Positions 20,494-29,993 of a stretch of DNA of 64,000 bases are shown here, in pieces. A model generated the notes under the pieces. It was not told the origin of the DNA, searched no databases, and was given only the letters and a program-made list of their open reading frames with translations. The first letter of the stretch is position 1; every line of letters begins with the position of its first letter. A program made the translations under genes and the position numbers. The stretch comes from DASQDN01 sp963825845 (GTDB taxonomy: Bacteria > Acidobacteriota > Terriglobia > Bryobacterales > Bryobacteraceae): contig CAWGVL010000078.1 of NCBI GenBank assembly GCA_963825845.1, positions 1 to 64,000 of the forward strand, written 5' to 3'.

Positions 20494-22104
20494 CTAGCTT
20501 GATGTGGAATCGACGGCGGCGGATGAGGCTTCAGTGTTAACTTCCTCTTTTTCTTCGTGGTACTCCTGTTCAGTATTCACAGCCCAAATATTTTGTTTCG
20601 ACTCGATGCCCGCCACAATATTGTCTACGGCTACCATGGCCGTGAGCATCGAGTGGTCCTGGTTGTTGTATCGATGCATCCCGTTGCGGCCGACGAGAAA
20701 CAGGTTCTTAAAGCGGCTTACATGTTCGATAATTTCAGGAAACCTTTCATACGCTCCGAAATACGCCGGGTACGTCTTCTGCATACGTATGACAGTTCCG
20801 TCGAGAACATCAGATTCATCGATGATCCCAATGTTGACCAATTCGGAGATGCCTAACTGCTTCAGCCCCTCATCGCTCATTGTCCACAGATCATCCCCTT
20901 CAAAGCAGAAGTACTCAAGCCCAAGCCACACCGTCCCCGGCTCGGCTACCATATACGGGCTCCAGTTATTAAATACCTGCAGACGGCCTATCTTGACATC
21001 CGGCTCCTGTATGTAGATCCAGTTATCACGGATCGTCTCACCGTTGTGTTCGGAGACTCGCAGCCTGCGGCACAGCAATCCCACTGTTATGAAATCGCGG
21101 TAGATCAAGTTGTCGCTGATGTCCCGTATTTGCGGCGGCGCTGGTGGATCCATCGCCTTCATCAGATCCTTGATGGCCATCGTGGAGAAAAAGTAGTCTC
21201 CTTCATGTCGTTGAATCTCGCCTGTTACTGAGTTCCTCACTTCTATGGCGTTCACGTACCCGCCGTCATGCAGCATGCGGACAACTTCCCAGTTGTGGTG
21301 AATTTCGCCTTCGCCGGCCCGTACGTGCCGAGCGACCTCCTCCCAAAGCTGGCCTGGACCGAATTTCGGATAAAGGAAGCGCTCGATCAGGGATGTTTCC
21401 GTTTCTTTCTGACTTAGGTCACGCGACGAACGTTTGAATGTGCTCTTCACTATGTGGGTGACGGTCTTCAATATCGAGAGTCCCTTCACACGCTGGGCGC
21501 CCCACTCCGCGCTAATCCGGCTGCAAGGCACTCCCCATACTTTCTCGGTGTAGTCGCGAAAGAAGGTTCTATAGAGTTCCACACCAAACCTGTTGATAAA
21601 AAATTCTTCCAGGTTGGACTCCGGTTTGATAGGCCGTGCAACCGCATTCAAATAACTGATGCCGATTCGAATGGTTCGTATGGCTCCGAGCTTTCGGAGA
21701 GTATCAGCAGACAGCCGGATGGGGTAATCAAAAAATCTTCGTAGGAAGTAAATCCGGGACTTCCTCGGCCGCACTAGCATCACGGTATCCGTGCGGGAAG
21801 AATCTGCCGAACCGGAAGAGCCCAGCGTCCGGGTTTGCTGCTGATATGTAATCGGAACGGCCGCAGCCGTACCTTGCTCCAGCGGCATGAATTGCAGCCA
21901 CCAATGCATTACACGGTCCGACTTCGAGAAGAATCTGTGTCCCCCGATATCGATACGGTTGCCTTTATAGTTCGCCGTTCGAGAAATACCCCCGATGTAA
22001 TCGGTGCGCTCGAAAACAATAGGCCGAATAGCGCTACGCTGCAGGAGTTCGAATGCCGCAGTGAGGCCGGCCGGTCCGGCTCCGATGATAATAGCTTTCT
22101 TCAT
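20494..22104 (-). CDS. FAD-dependent UDP-galactopyranose-mutase-like / amine oxidase family protein
   Basis: 536 residues beginning with a Rossmann FAD motif, MKKAIIIGAGPAGLTAAFEL (GxGxxG), followed by FERTDYIGGISRTA and the GNRIDIGGHRFFSKSD block. This block and the order of motifs match the NAD(P)/FAD oxidoreductases close to UDP-galactopyranose mutase and protoporphyrinogen oxidase. In acidobacterial and cyanobacterial glycan clusters such proteins act on sugar nucleotides or lipid-linked sugars. ATG 22104 is chosen because it overlaps the GtrA stop (ATGA) and gives the FAD motif at the very N terminus; the open frame continues upstream to 22320 but overlaps GtrA. The C terminus is acidic (EEKEEVNTEASSAAVD). 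Translationally coupled to GtrA and followed 7 bp later by the glycosyltransferase gene. Confidence 0.8.
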   Translation of the reverse strand: MKKAIIIGAGPAGLTAAFELLQRSAIRPIVFERTDYIGGISRTANYKGNRIDIGGHRFFSKSDRVMHWWLQFMPLEQGTAAAVPITYQQQTRTLGSSGSADSSRTDTVMLVRPRKSRIYFLRRFFDYPIRLSADTLRKLGAIRTIRIGISYLNAVARPIKPESNLEEFFINRFGVELYRTFFRDYTEKVWGVPCSRISAEWGAQRVKGLSILKTVTHIVKSTFKRSSRDLSQKETETSLIERFLYPKFGPGQLWEEVARHVRAGEGEIHHNWEVVRMLHDGGYVNAIEVRNSVTGEIQRHEGDYFFSTMAIKDLMKAMDPPAPPQIRDISDNLIYRDFITVGLLCRRLRVSEHNGETIRDNWIYIQEPDVKIGRLQVFNNWSPYMVAEPGTVWLGLEYFCFEGDDLWTMSDEGLKQLGISELVNIGIIDESDVLDGTVIRMQKTYPAYFGAYERFPEIIEHVSRFKNLFLVGRNGMHRYNNQDHSMLTAMVAVDNIVAGIESKQNIWAVNTEQEYHEEKEEVNTEASSAAVDSTSS

Positions 22105-22544
22105 ATTTCGCGAGTGAACAAGAGAAGCTTCCGGGCCGTGAAGTTCCAACAGAACACGACACCGGCCGTGCAGATCTTCGAAATCGCAAGCGGAATGTGC
22201 AGCCAGCTTACGAAAACAAACATGAGCAGGTCCGTTAAACCCAATCCCACAAACCCCACCGCCGAAAAAATCATGAATTCGATGTGCGATGGAACTCCGC
22301 GGCGCGAACGGAATACCCACTTTGTGCTCAGTATGTAATTGATCGCCAACCCTGCCACGAATCCAGTGGATGCCGCAAGCAGATAGTGCTGGTGGAACAC
22401 GTTAGCCAGAAGCAGTAGCAAGCCTAGGTCAACGCTGAGTGCGAGTACACTCACCATGCCTGCGCGAATGAGTTCCTGGCCAGTATTGCGGATCCAGCCG
22501 CTTGGCAGTTTCCTTGTCATACTCGTATGCGTCAGCAACGTCAC
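22101..22544 (-). CDS. GtrA-like small membrane protein
   Basis: 147 residues with four predicted membrane spans: AGMVSVLALSVDLGLLLLLA, LLAASTGFVAGLAINYILS, MIFSAVGFVGLGLTDLLMF and ISKICTAGVVFCWNFTARK. The conserved GtrA motifs 'FxxGxxxNFxxxxxWVF' (here GLAINYILSTKWVF) and the closing 'NFxxRKxxxF' (NFTARKLLLF) are present. GtrA family proteins are thought to flip polyprenyl-phosphate sugars across the membrane. It leads the minus-strand glycan operon and overlaps the next gene by four bases. Divergent from the sulfatase-fold gene starting at 22621, so a shared promoter region of about 75 bp lies between. Confidence 0.87.
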   Translation of the reverse strand: MTLLTHTSMTRKLPSGWIRNTGQELIRAGMVSVLALSVDLGLLLLLANVFHQHYLLAASTGFVAGLAINYILSTKWVFRSRRGVPSHIEFMIFSAVGFVGLGLTDLLMFVFVSWLHIPLAISKICTAGVVFCWNFTARKLLLFTREI

Positions 22545-22620
22545 ATCACCCTAACGTAATGATCCGAGCCCCAGGATAGGCCCGCAATATCCCCGTCCCG
22601 CGTCCAATAGTAGCGCGAGC

Positions 22621-24306
22621 GTGTCGTTACGCGAGAATGAGTGCGTTCGGGCAGACGTGTATAATCTTGTGACTGTGGATGCAACTTCCCCGATCAGTCA
22701 GGCGAATACGCCGCTCGTGAAAGATTTCGTCCGGTGCGCCACATTCTCTGCTCTCTGTCTCATTCCCTATTTCAAGCTTTTCGGCATCATTCACCTTCCG
22801 CGACTGAATTACTTCCGCGCAGCTCCGTACACGTTGTTCATGCCGGTCCTAATATTTACGGCCATCCTTGTCCTCAGCATTACATTTACCATCATCGTGA
22901 GATTAGTCCGCCGCACCGCAACACCGCGAGTACAAGCTGTCATCTTTGCTGCCTCGGTGATGTTGCTCGTACCGGCAGCTAGGGAACTACTGGATAGACC
23001 ATTCAGTACTGTAGCGGTTACAATTCTTTGCTGCATTGCGTTGGCCGTGCTGCTCAGCGCACAGGCAGTTCGGGCGATGGGATCTGTCCTTATGGCGCTT
23101 TCCTTCCTTGTCCCCGTTCAGGCTGCGTCGGCGCTGTGGGGCTACATGAGGCAGCCCCCCGCATCGCAGTTTGTGAATAGCTTTGACGCAGATCGTTCGA
23201 CGGGAACGTCGGTGTCGGGCCGCGGCAGAATTCTGTGGCTGATCTTCGATGAACTCGACGATGAACTCGTGTTTCCGTTGCGGCCGGCGGACGTGAAAAT
23301 GCCGGAACTCGACCGGCTGCGATCCGAATCAGTCTATGTCGCGGGAGCGACTCCTGCGGCAGGCTGGACGCTTCAGGCCATCCCGGGGATGATGGTCGGG
23401 AAGCCGGTCGAATCGTCAGAAGCGCTCGATTTCAAGACACTTCGGTTGACATTCAAGGAATCCGAGTCCGGGATCTGGAGCGAAAAATCCAGCGTGTTTT
23501 CGGATGCGCATGCGGCCGGGTTGCGAACCGCTATTGTTGGCTGGTACCACCCATACTGCCGGGTGTTCACGACTACCGTCGATCACTGCGAAGCCTATAT
23601 GACTATGTCGTCGGCGCGTATGGCGACGTATTACGAAGCGCTATTCAAACAAGTTGGTTTTCGTCGCATCATCAAGAGAGCCGTGACGCTTCGGTTAGGA
23701 GATACGGCGATTGGCCGTGCGCTTCATATGGGCCCGCCGTTCGACCCCGCTTACATCTTTCGAGAAGAACAGGTAGCCTCCTATGAGCGAATTCGCACGG
23801 CAGCAAAGAAGCTGGCTACCGACCCGACCATGGGCTTCATCGTCGTGCACTGGAATGTTCCGCACCCTCAGGGCATTTACGACCGGACGAACAATCGGTT
23901 CGAAACGAGGAACAAATCGAACTATTTCGATAATCTTGAACTGATGGATGCGGCTATTTCTGAATTACGTACCGCGATGACCGCGGCCGGTGTTTGGGAT
24001 ACAACCACCATCATTATCACCTCGGATCACCCTCTTCGTCCCAAACTGTGGGGGGCGCGCACAAAACAGTGGAGCTTGGAAGAAGAGACCCTGACGCAGA
24101 AACGGCGGAGGAGCGCGATTCCGTTCATCATCAAACTTGCAGGCCATAACGAAGGAATCACGTACGAGGGATCCTATGACGTATTTCATACAAGGGAGTT
24201 GATATCTGCGGTAAGAGCCGGAGAGGTCTCGTCCCATTCTGGTGTTGTTTCGTGGTTGGAAAAACATTCTCGAACGACCCCCATGGCCGCCGGGCATCGG
24301 CCGTAA
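22621..24306 (+). CDS. Membrane sulfatase-fold enzyme (alkaline phosphatase superfamily transferase)
   Basis: 561 residues. The N-terminal third holds about five membrane spans (FVRCATFSALCLIPYFKLF, LFMPVLIFTAILVLSITFT, VIFAASVMLLVPA, TVAVTILCCIALAVLL, SVLMALSFLVPVQAASAL). The rest is a sulfatase-like domain beginning RGRILWLIFDELDDELVF (metal Asp pair) with a possible nucleophile Thr in PAAGWTLQAIPGMM and the second metal site TTTIIITSDHPLRPK near the end. The Cys/Ser-x-Pro-x-Arg sulfatase signature is absent, so a phosphoglycerol- or phosphoethanolamine-transferase-like role on envelope glycans is more likely than sulfate removal (inference). The start is uncertain: GTG 22621 is the first in frame, and a later GTG would also keep all spans. 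Divergent from the glycan operon. Confidence 0.7.
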   Translation: MSLRENECVRADVYNLVTVDATSPISQANTPLVKDFVRCATFSALCLIPYFKLFGIIHLPRLNYFRAAPYTLFMPVLIFTAILVLSITFTIIVRLVRRTATPRVQAVIFAASVMLLVPAARELLDRPFSTVAVTILCCIALAVLLSAQAVRAMGSVLMALSFLVPVQAASALWGYMRQPPASQFVNSFDADRSTGTSVSGRGRILWLIFDELDDELVFPLRPADVKMPELDRLRSESVYVAGATPAAGWTLQAIPGMMVGKPVESSEALDFKTLRLTFKESESGIWSEKSSVFSDAHAAGLRTAIVGWYHPYCRVFTTTVDHCEAYMTMSSARMATYYEALFKQVGFRRIIKRAVTLRLGDTAIGRALHMGPPFDPAYIFREEQVASYERIRTAAKKLATDPTMGFIVVHWNVPHPQGIYDRTNNRFETRNKSNYFDNLELMDAAISELRTAMTAAGVWDTTTIIITSDHPLRPKLWGARTKQWSLEEETLTQKRRRSAIPFIIKLAGHNEGITYEGSYDVFHTRELISAVRAGEVSSHSGVVSWLEKHSRTTPMAAGHRP

Positions 24307-24402
24307 GGGGTCCGATACCGCTGCACTACCGTGGGACCTCGTTACACGTTCTCACGTAAGTAGCTAACCACACCTGTACGATCATGACAAAGGGAGGACC
24401 TG

Positions 24403-26637
24403 ATGGTCCTGCAACGATTCGTTATTCTCTTTGCCATGGTCTCCGCCGTATACGCAATTCCCGCGCCCGAGATCGAAAAGCGTATCGACGCGCTACTCGC
24501 GCGCATGACACTCGAAGAGAAGCTGGGACAGATGTCGCAATCGACCTCCATGCAGGCCCCGCTTTCGGAAGAGATCAAACAGCAGATCCGCAGAGGACGA
24601 TGGGGATCTTTCCTCAATGCGGGATTGCCGCCGGATCGTGCCGAGGCGCAACGTATCGCCGTGAAGGAGAGCCGTTTGGGCATCCCTCTCCTATTCGGCC
24701 GCGATGTGATTCATGGGTACCGTACCGTTTTTCCGATTCCCCTTGGACAGGCCGCCACCTGGAATCCTCAACTCATCGAACGTGCTGCTGCAATCGCCGG
24801 TAAGGAAGCGAGTACCGAAGGGATTCATTGGGCGTTCGCGCCGATGCTCGATGTCACGCGCGATCCGCGCTGGGGTCGCATCGCCGAGAGCCTTGGGGAA
24901 GATCCTTTCCTTGTAGGAGAACTGGGGGCAGCGATGATCCGTGGCTTTCAAGGCAAGTCCGTGGGATCATCGGGAACCCTCGCCGCATGTGCAAAGCACT
25001 TCGCCGGATACGGAGCAGCAGAGGCGGGCCGCGACTACAACTCGACTTTCATTGCGGAGAATCAGCTTCGTGAAGTGTATTTACCTCCATTCAGGTCGGC
25101 GGTTCAAGCGGGCGTCGAAACATTCATGACCTCCTTCAACGCCGTGAACGGCGTGCCGGCAAGCGCCAACCGGCTTCTGCTCGACCGCATTCTCCGAAAA
25201 GAGTGGGGATTTACCGGTATGGTCGTCAGTGACTATGAGTCCATCATCGAGATGGTGAAGCACGGGACTGCGTCCGATGCAGCGGAAGCCGCGAAGCAGG
25301 CCGTCACCGCTGGAGTCGATATGGAGATGGTCAGCACCAGCTACTACGATCAACTAGCCAAACTCGTATCGCAGCGCCAGGTTCCGATGACGGTTATCGA
25401 CACTGCCGTTCGAAACATTCTGCGTCTCAAGTTCAAACTCGGATTGTTCGACAATCCTCTGCGTCCTGTCGCATCGGTGCAGGTCAGTGACGCTGCGCGC
25501 GATATTGCGAGACAGATCGCGGCCGAGAGCTTTGTTCTATTGAAAAATGAGAACCGCACGCTGCCGCTTGCGCCTACGCTGAAGCGAATCGCAGTCATCG
25601 GTCCTTTGGCCGACAGTCCCGTGGATCAGATGGGGTCGTGGGTTATGGACGCCAGACCGGAAGAGACTGAGACACCGCTCACGAGCCTCCGCCGGAAATA
25701 TGGTCAAGATCGCATCCAGTACGTGGCAGCGTTAAAGAACAGCCGAGATACTAGCCGCGAACACTTCGGCGCTGCTGTTGCCGCCGCCCAGGCGAGTGAA
25801 GTCGTTCTGTTGTTTCTCGGTGAAGAACAGATTCTGTCGGGTGAGGCGCATTCACGCGCATTCCTGAATCTACCCGGCGCGCAGGAAAGCCTTTTCCAGG
25901 AGATCGTGAAGACAGGCAAGCCGGTGATAGCGATCATTCTTGCAGGTCGTCCCCTTACGTTTCATGACGTCGCCGCGATGTCGGCGAGTGTTCTGTATGC
26001 GTGGCATCCGGGAACGATGGGTGGTCCTGCGCTGGTCGATGTCCTCTCCGGCGACCGCAGTCCCTCCGGCCGATTGGCGATCACCTTTCCGCGTACAGTG
26101 GGTCAGATCCCGATCTATTACGCCCACCTTAATACGGGCCGTCCCGCTGCCCCGGGCGAACTCGGCATCCCTATGGGCAATCCGGTCAACCCACAAGGCT
26201 TCACTTCGAAGTACCTGGACGTGGATTTCACTCCTCAGTACCCCTTCGGTTACGGCTTGTCTTATAGCAGATTCGAATACTCTGGCATCCGAGTGTCGCG
26301 TCCGTTCTTCGCGCGCGGAGGCAGCGTCGACATATCGGCCGAGGTAACGAACACCGGGAACGCAGAAGCGGACGAGGTCGTCCAACTCTACATCCGCGAT
26401 CTGGTAGCGAGCGTCGCCCGTCCGGTCCGAGAACTGAAGGGCTTCCGCCGCTTACATCTCAAAGCCGGTGACAAACAGACCGTCTCGTTTACGATTTCAG
26501 AGAACGATCTAGCCTTCTATAACGAATCTATGCAGCTTGCAACTGAACCCGGCGAATTTCATGCCTGGATCGCGCCGGACTCGGCCAGCGGCTCGCCCGT
26601 GAGTTTCCGGTTCGACGCCGGGCGGCAAACTCACTGA
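24403..26637 (+). CDS. bglX: GH3 beta-glucosidase (BglX-like), secreted
   Basis: 744 residues, near the usual 760 of BglX. Signal peptide (MVLQRFVILFAMVSAVYAIP), then the GH3 N domain with IEKRIDALLARMTLEEKLGQ, GIHWAFAPMLDVTRDPRWGR and ACAKHFAGYGAAEAGRDYN. The catalytic nucleophile is D277 in TGMVVSDYES. The C-terminal GH3 domain follows (VLLKNENRTLPLAPTLKRIA) and a fibronectin-III-like domain (VDISAEVTNTGNAEADEVVQ). It hydrolyses beta-linked glucosides from the non-reducing end in the periplasm or outside. ATG 24403 has a strong GGGAGG site at 24392-24397. The stop overlaps the convergent stop of the glycoamylase-family gene, suggesting the pair was selected to stay together. Confidence 0.9.
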   Translation: MVLQRFVILFAMVSAVYAIPAPEIEKRIDALLARMTLEEKLGQMSQSTSMQAPLSEEIKQQIRRGRWGSFLNAGLPPDRAEAQRIAVKESRLGIPLLFGRDVIHGYRTVFPIPLGQAATWNPQLIERAAAIAGKEASTEGIHWAFAPMLDVTRDPRWGRIAESLGEDPFLVGELGAAMIRGFQGKSVGSSGTLAACAKHFAGYGAAEAGRDYNSTFIAENQLREVYLPPFRSAVQAGVETFMTSFNAVNGVPASANRLLLDRILRKEWGFTGMVVSDYESIIEMVKHGTASDAAEAAKQAVTAGVDMEMVSTSYYDQLAKLVSQRQVPMTVIDTAVRNILRLKFKLGLFDNPLRPVASVQVSDAARDIARQIAAESFVLLKNENRTLPLAPTLKRIAVIGPLADSPVDQMGSWVMDARPEETETPLTSLRRKYGQDRIQYVAALKNSRDTSREHFGAAVAAAQASEVVLLFLGEEQILSGEAHSRAFLNLPGAQESLFQEIVKTGKPVIAIILAGRPLTFHDVAAMSASVLYAWHPGTMGGPALVDVLSGDRSPSGRLAITFPRTVGQIPIYYAHLNTGRPAAPGELGIPMGNPVNPQGFTSKYLDVDFTPQYPFGYGLSYSRFEYSGIRVSRPFFARGGSVDISAEVTNTGNAEADEVVQLYIRDLVASVARPVRELKGFRRLHLKAGDKQTVSFTISENDLAFYNESMQLATEPGEFHAWIAPDSASGSPVSFRFDAGRQTH

Positions 26638-27977
26638 CTGCGAAAGCCGGCGCGATCCAGCGCTCGGGGCACTTCCGGGTTCTTGCTGAATGTATTCCAA
26701 ACAAATCCCGTACGCAGGTTCTCAGCCATCAGCAGCGTCACGCCGGTGTCGATTCCAACCACATCCGTGTCGTACCACCGTGTCATTGGGTTGAATGCAT
26801 TGATAAACCCATAGCGAGTCCACGTACGCGACCCGTAGACATTCTTCATTGTCTTCAGGACGCGTAACGTTTTTTGCGGGAGGAAGGGAAGGGAACCGGC
26901 CGCGGCGCTTGGAACCACCGTCCCGTCGATCGGTCCCATCTCCGGAGGTCCGCCCCAAACAACGTATCCGTTCTTCGAATCGGACGCCGTGATTCCCCAA
27001 AGGTCGTCACTGAAATGGGGGAATCGGTTCGCGAGTTCCAGGCAGAAGCGGCGATGGACCTCTGTGGCGATGACTGAGTTATGGAAGTAATCGGCATAGC
27101 GATCCCGTTTTCCGCGGAAATCAAACCACGATTGAGAGTATTGATGCACGAACAGGGGCGCGTAGGAACCGATGTACCGCAGCCCGTGGTATTCGAACGT
27201 ACTCCGCTTCCAGGCATGCCATGTTTCTACAGGAAGCGGATGAGCGGATGAACCAATTCCTAGCAGGTACATCATCATCAGCTCGCTGTAATAGTCCCAC
27301 CTGTATTGGAGAAATCCGAGTTCCGGTGTCCAACCATGGGGCAGCAGACTTGTGTCGGCCGACAGCCAAGTCCAGTCCACACGGTTAAAGATTTGCGTCG
27401 CGAGGCGGGTGATCTCGCGATAGCGGAAGTGCTGCCGGCAAGTAAGGACTCCGCATAAAAGGATTGCGGTATCAATTGAGGATATTTCGGAATCCCACAT
27501 CCGCTCACCACTGCGTACATCGGCCCAATGATAGAAGAAGCCACGGTGTGTAGGCATACGCGAGGAGAGAAAACGCAAGGCGGTGATGACGCGGTCGCGA
27601 GCTTCGGAGGGAGATACGAATTTTCGTTCGCTGCCGATGCACAGCGCCGTTAGGCCGAAACCTGTAGCCGCAATACTCGCGACCGTCCCGACGTCACGTT
27701 CTGCGCGGACATTGCAGCGGTCCTTGACCAGTCCAGTCTGCAGATCGGACTGCTCCCAGAAGTACAGAAAGGTTGCTCGCTCGAGTTCGTCAAGAAACGC
27801 GTCGTCTTCGGCCGTTAGTGCGGATCGGTCAGGCTCGACAACTTGCCGTGATCCTTGCTGCGGAGTCACGCGTGCCATCTCTTGCCCGCTTGCAGACCCT
27901 GCGGCGAGTATAGATGCCATGTGCGTAACCGCCCTTCGACGCGACAAAACTCTGGACAGGATGTCTCGTTCCCTCAC
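26631..27977 (-). CDS. Glycoamylase-family protein (PF10091; GH144-like beta-1,2-glucanase candidate)
   Basis: 448 residues. After an N-terminal leader-like stretch (RRRAVTHMASILAAGSASGQ, possibly Tat-like), the alpha/alpha-barrel begins AFLDELERATFLYFWEQSDL and runs through IAATGFGLTALCIGSER, GFFYHWADVRSGERMWDSEI, LGFLQYRWDYYSELMMMYLL, QSWFDFRGKRDRYADYFHNS and SKNGYVVWGGPPEMGPIDGT. These are hallmarks of the glycoamylase-like family (PF10091), whose characterised bacterial members include GH144 endo-beta-1,2-glucanases. With the neighbouring GH3 enzyme a pathway 'beta-glucan to glucose' is plausible, but the linkage specificity is inference. The stop lies inside the last codons of the GH3 gene. 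No frame damage is seen. Confidence 0.82.
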   Translation of the reverse strand: MRERDILSRVLSRRRAVTHMASILAAGSASGQEMARVTPQQGSRQVVEPDRSALTAEDDAFLDELERATFLYFWEQSDLQTGLVKDRCNVRAERDVGTVASIAATGFGLTALCIGSERKFVSPSEARDRVITALRFLSSRMPTHRGFFYHWADVRSGERMWDSEISSIDTAILLCGVLTCRQHFRYREITRLATQIFNRVDWTWLSADTSLLPHGWTPELGFLQYRWDYYSELMMMYLLGIGSSAHPLPVETWHAWKRSTFEYHGLRYIGSYAPLFVHQYSQSWFDFRGKRDRYADYFHNSVIATEVHRRFCLELANRFPHFSDDLWGITASDSKNGYVVWGGPPEMGPIDGTVVPSAAAGSLPFLPQKTLRVLKTMKNVYGSRTWTRYGFINAFNPMTRWYDTDVVGIDTGVTLLMAENLRTGFVWNTFSKNPEVPRALDRAGFRSQ

Positions 27978-28071
27978 TAATCCGAATGTAGAGGATCTCG
28001 TAGGGGGATCTGAAGTATCGAATACCGCGGCATCATGATCGCCATATCTCGCGACGTACCATGTTGATTAG

Positions 28072-28917
28072 ATGCCATTGACCACGCGACGAAAAAAGCT
28101 TGCGATCGCCATCGCTGCTGGCCTCGTCCTGATCGTTGCGGTACTGTTCGTTATCCGCAGCAATATACGAGTCGAAAGGGTCGCAGTAATTACGGGCGCA
28201 GTTATTGCGCACAACACAGACCCGCATCTGCAGCGGCCCATACGCAGTGCCACTGTCATCGCCGAGTCCGGAGCATTGGTCTGGAAAGTTGTGTCGGAAG
28301 CCTCCGGGTTTTTTCGGCTGCGGCTCGATCCACCCGTCGAAGCAGGTGACATCGTCGTGTTGAAGGTAGCGCATCCTGATTATCATCCGTTTGCGATCAC
28401 GACGGCTGCTGGAGACCAGATCTATGTGGTTCGACTGACTCCCACAGGGGGAGCTTCGGAAGTCCACCCTACTCGTCCGGAGACTCGTATTTCGAACGTT
28501 CGCGTCCGATACGCCACCCGGATCACGAGTACAAATACTATTGGCGCGGCCGTGCGAACGTTCGATATCGGAAACATCGCGAATGTGCCATGCGCAGGAC
28601 GAAGGCCTTGTTCGCCCGACGGAAAATGGAAGGCGACGGTGGGCTCACTATCGCTTGATGCCGGAGATCAGCAACAACAGTTTCGAAACGTCCGTGTGTC
28701 GTGCATAGCAGGACCGTGCCCATTCACGGCGGTCGAATCCGACCAGTTCTCGCGCGGAGGTCACTCGATCAAGGTCTCTGTACGGAATTGGTCAGATCCA
28801 GTCACCTATCTTCTTGAAGCCGAGGTGGTGCACACGATGGAGAGCGAGATGATTCGCTACACATATCCGGTAATATTCGGACGTTCGATGAACTTCACGC
28901 TACCGGCGATCAGCTAG
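28072..28917 (+). CDS. Membrane-anchored protein with carboxypeptidase-regulatory-like domain
   Basis: 281 residues. One N-terminal span (KLAIAIAAGLVLIVAVLFVI) is preceded by Arg/Lys-rich MPLTTRRKK, giving an anchored periplasmic protein. Residues 40-125 look like a carboxypeptidase-D-regulatory beta sandwich: AVIAHNTDPHLQRPIRSATV, ESGALVWKVVSEASGFFRLR, VVLKVAHPDYHPF. The second half has four cysteines in VPCAGRRPCSPDG and VSCIAGPCPF that could form disulfides. No enzyme motif is present, so a structural or binding role is likely. It starts 95 bp after the divergent glycoamylase gene begins (27977), so both may share a regulatory region. Function not recognised. Confidence 0.65.
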   Translation: MPLTTRRKKLAIAIAAGLVLIVAVLFVIRSNIRVERVAVITGAVIAHNTDPHLQRPIRSATVIAESGALVWKVVSEASGFFRLRLDPPVEAGDIVVLKVAHPDYHPFAITTAAGDQIYVVRLTPTGGASEVHPTRPETRISNVRVRYATRITSTNTIGAAVRTFDIGNIANVPCAGRRPCSPDGKWKATVGSLSLDAGDQQQQFRNVRVSCIAGPCPFTAVESDQFSRGGHSIKVSVRNWSDPVTYLLEAEVVHTMESEMIRYTYPVIFGRSMNFTLPAIS

Positions 28918-29099
28918 CGGACCGAGTATCGAAGCTGACTTGGATGGATCACCGATTGTCTTTCCCTTGGGGCCGGAGCTTCGTCTATCATGGGCGCTCT
29001 GCCGTTTCGAGAGTGGATCGGAGGGAAACAAGCAATATCGCTGCGAGTTGAAACCGGGCTACCGCTTCGAATAGCCGGGAAGTGAGAAGTGCCGCAATT

Positions 29100-29993
29100 T
29101 TATCTCTTCTCCGAGCCGTATCGTAAATCGACCTTCACCAGTAAAGGTTCGGACGTGGCGCCTGACCGGACTCGATAGATAGTCTGCGGCCCGGGTTCAT
29201 CCTGGGTTAGCAAGCGCGTTCGCCCGGCGCCGGCCTCCTGCTCCGCTTTGGTCCAAGCTTTCCGCGATCCGCCGGCGAGCTCAAACTGTTCTATACGGCG
29301 GCCCCATTGTGATTGCCATCTCAGAATCTGATCGGCGGGCAGATCAACGGGTCTCTTCCCGGTGTGATGTTGTCTATCTGTTCCGGACTGACAACCACCG
29401 TAAGCACTTCTCCGGTCTGATCTGGCCGGCTACGCTTCATCGTGAAGTAGTTCGGCCGATCGTCCTGCGCGGGAATCTCGATAACTTTTCCCGGAGTCAT
29501 CACATTGTCGCCGTTGCGAGTTCGAGTCGTCGGGAAAATCAAGTACGATGGCCCCAAGCTGCCATCGGAATACCGTTCCTGATCCACGACGTAGAGCCGG
29601 CCATTCTGCGCCGATTCGATGCTCAGGCGGACTCGATCGCCTTAACTCGCAGCGATTCTCCATTCGAAACGCGTTCAGGTGTGAATTCGATCGATCCCGT
29701 TGGATCGACGCACCATGATCCGAGCACTCGAATCTGCTGAGTTGGACGGACGTAGGCGCCAGATGGTTAAACCCAGTTGCTTAAGGGGCAAGGTCGATGC
29801 CTTCGGGTTGACATGGTCGGCAGGATGACCTAAATGCGAACGTATTTCGGCGCGGCCCAGGTCTGTTTTGCTTTCCCGGTTGCGCCCGCACGAATTCCTC
29901 GGGCACGACGCCCCGGCTGGGCGATTCTTCGGCCGCGAATTGAAGCAACCCGAATGCGATCATCCCAAACGGGACCAACAACCTCGCGTTCAT
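29100..29993 (-). pseudogene. DUF4384-like protein downstream of CHAT gene (frameshifted)
   Basis: ATG 29993 overlaps the CHAT stop (ATGA), so the two are translationally coupled. It opens with a signal peptide MNARLLVPFGMIAFGLLQFA. Reading through at least three or four frame changes gives LGLTIWRLRP, TQQIRVLGSWCVDPTGSIEF, TPERVSNGESLRVKAIES, RLSIESAQNGRLYVVDQERY, LIFPTTRTRNGDNVMTPGKV and DRPNYFTMKRSRPDQTGEVL. After a shift near 29345 it continues RPVDLPADQILRWQSQWG, ELAGGSRKAWTKAEQEAGAG, TRLLTQDEPGPQTIYRV and ends VKVDLRYGSEKR with TAA at 29100. The order matches DUF4384-containing secreted proteins that often follow CHAT-TPR genes in Acidobacteriota (from memory). Role unknown; probably a surface or periplasmic partner of the CHAT protein. 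Confidence 0.65.

Noticed and set aside
20494..22320. 608-residue version of the FAD protein starting at 22320
   Set aside because: The extra N terminus overlaps GtrA in another frame and lacks protein features; the FAD motif starts right at ATG 22104, which overlaps the GtrA stop.
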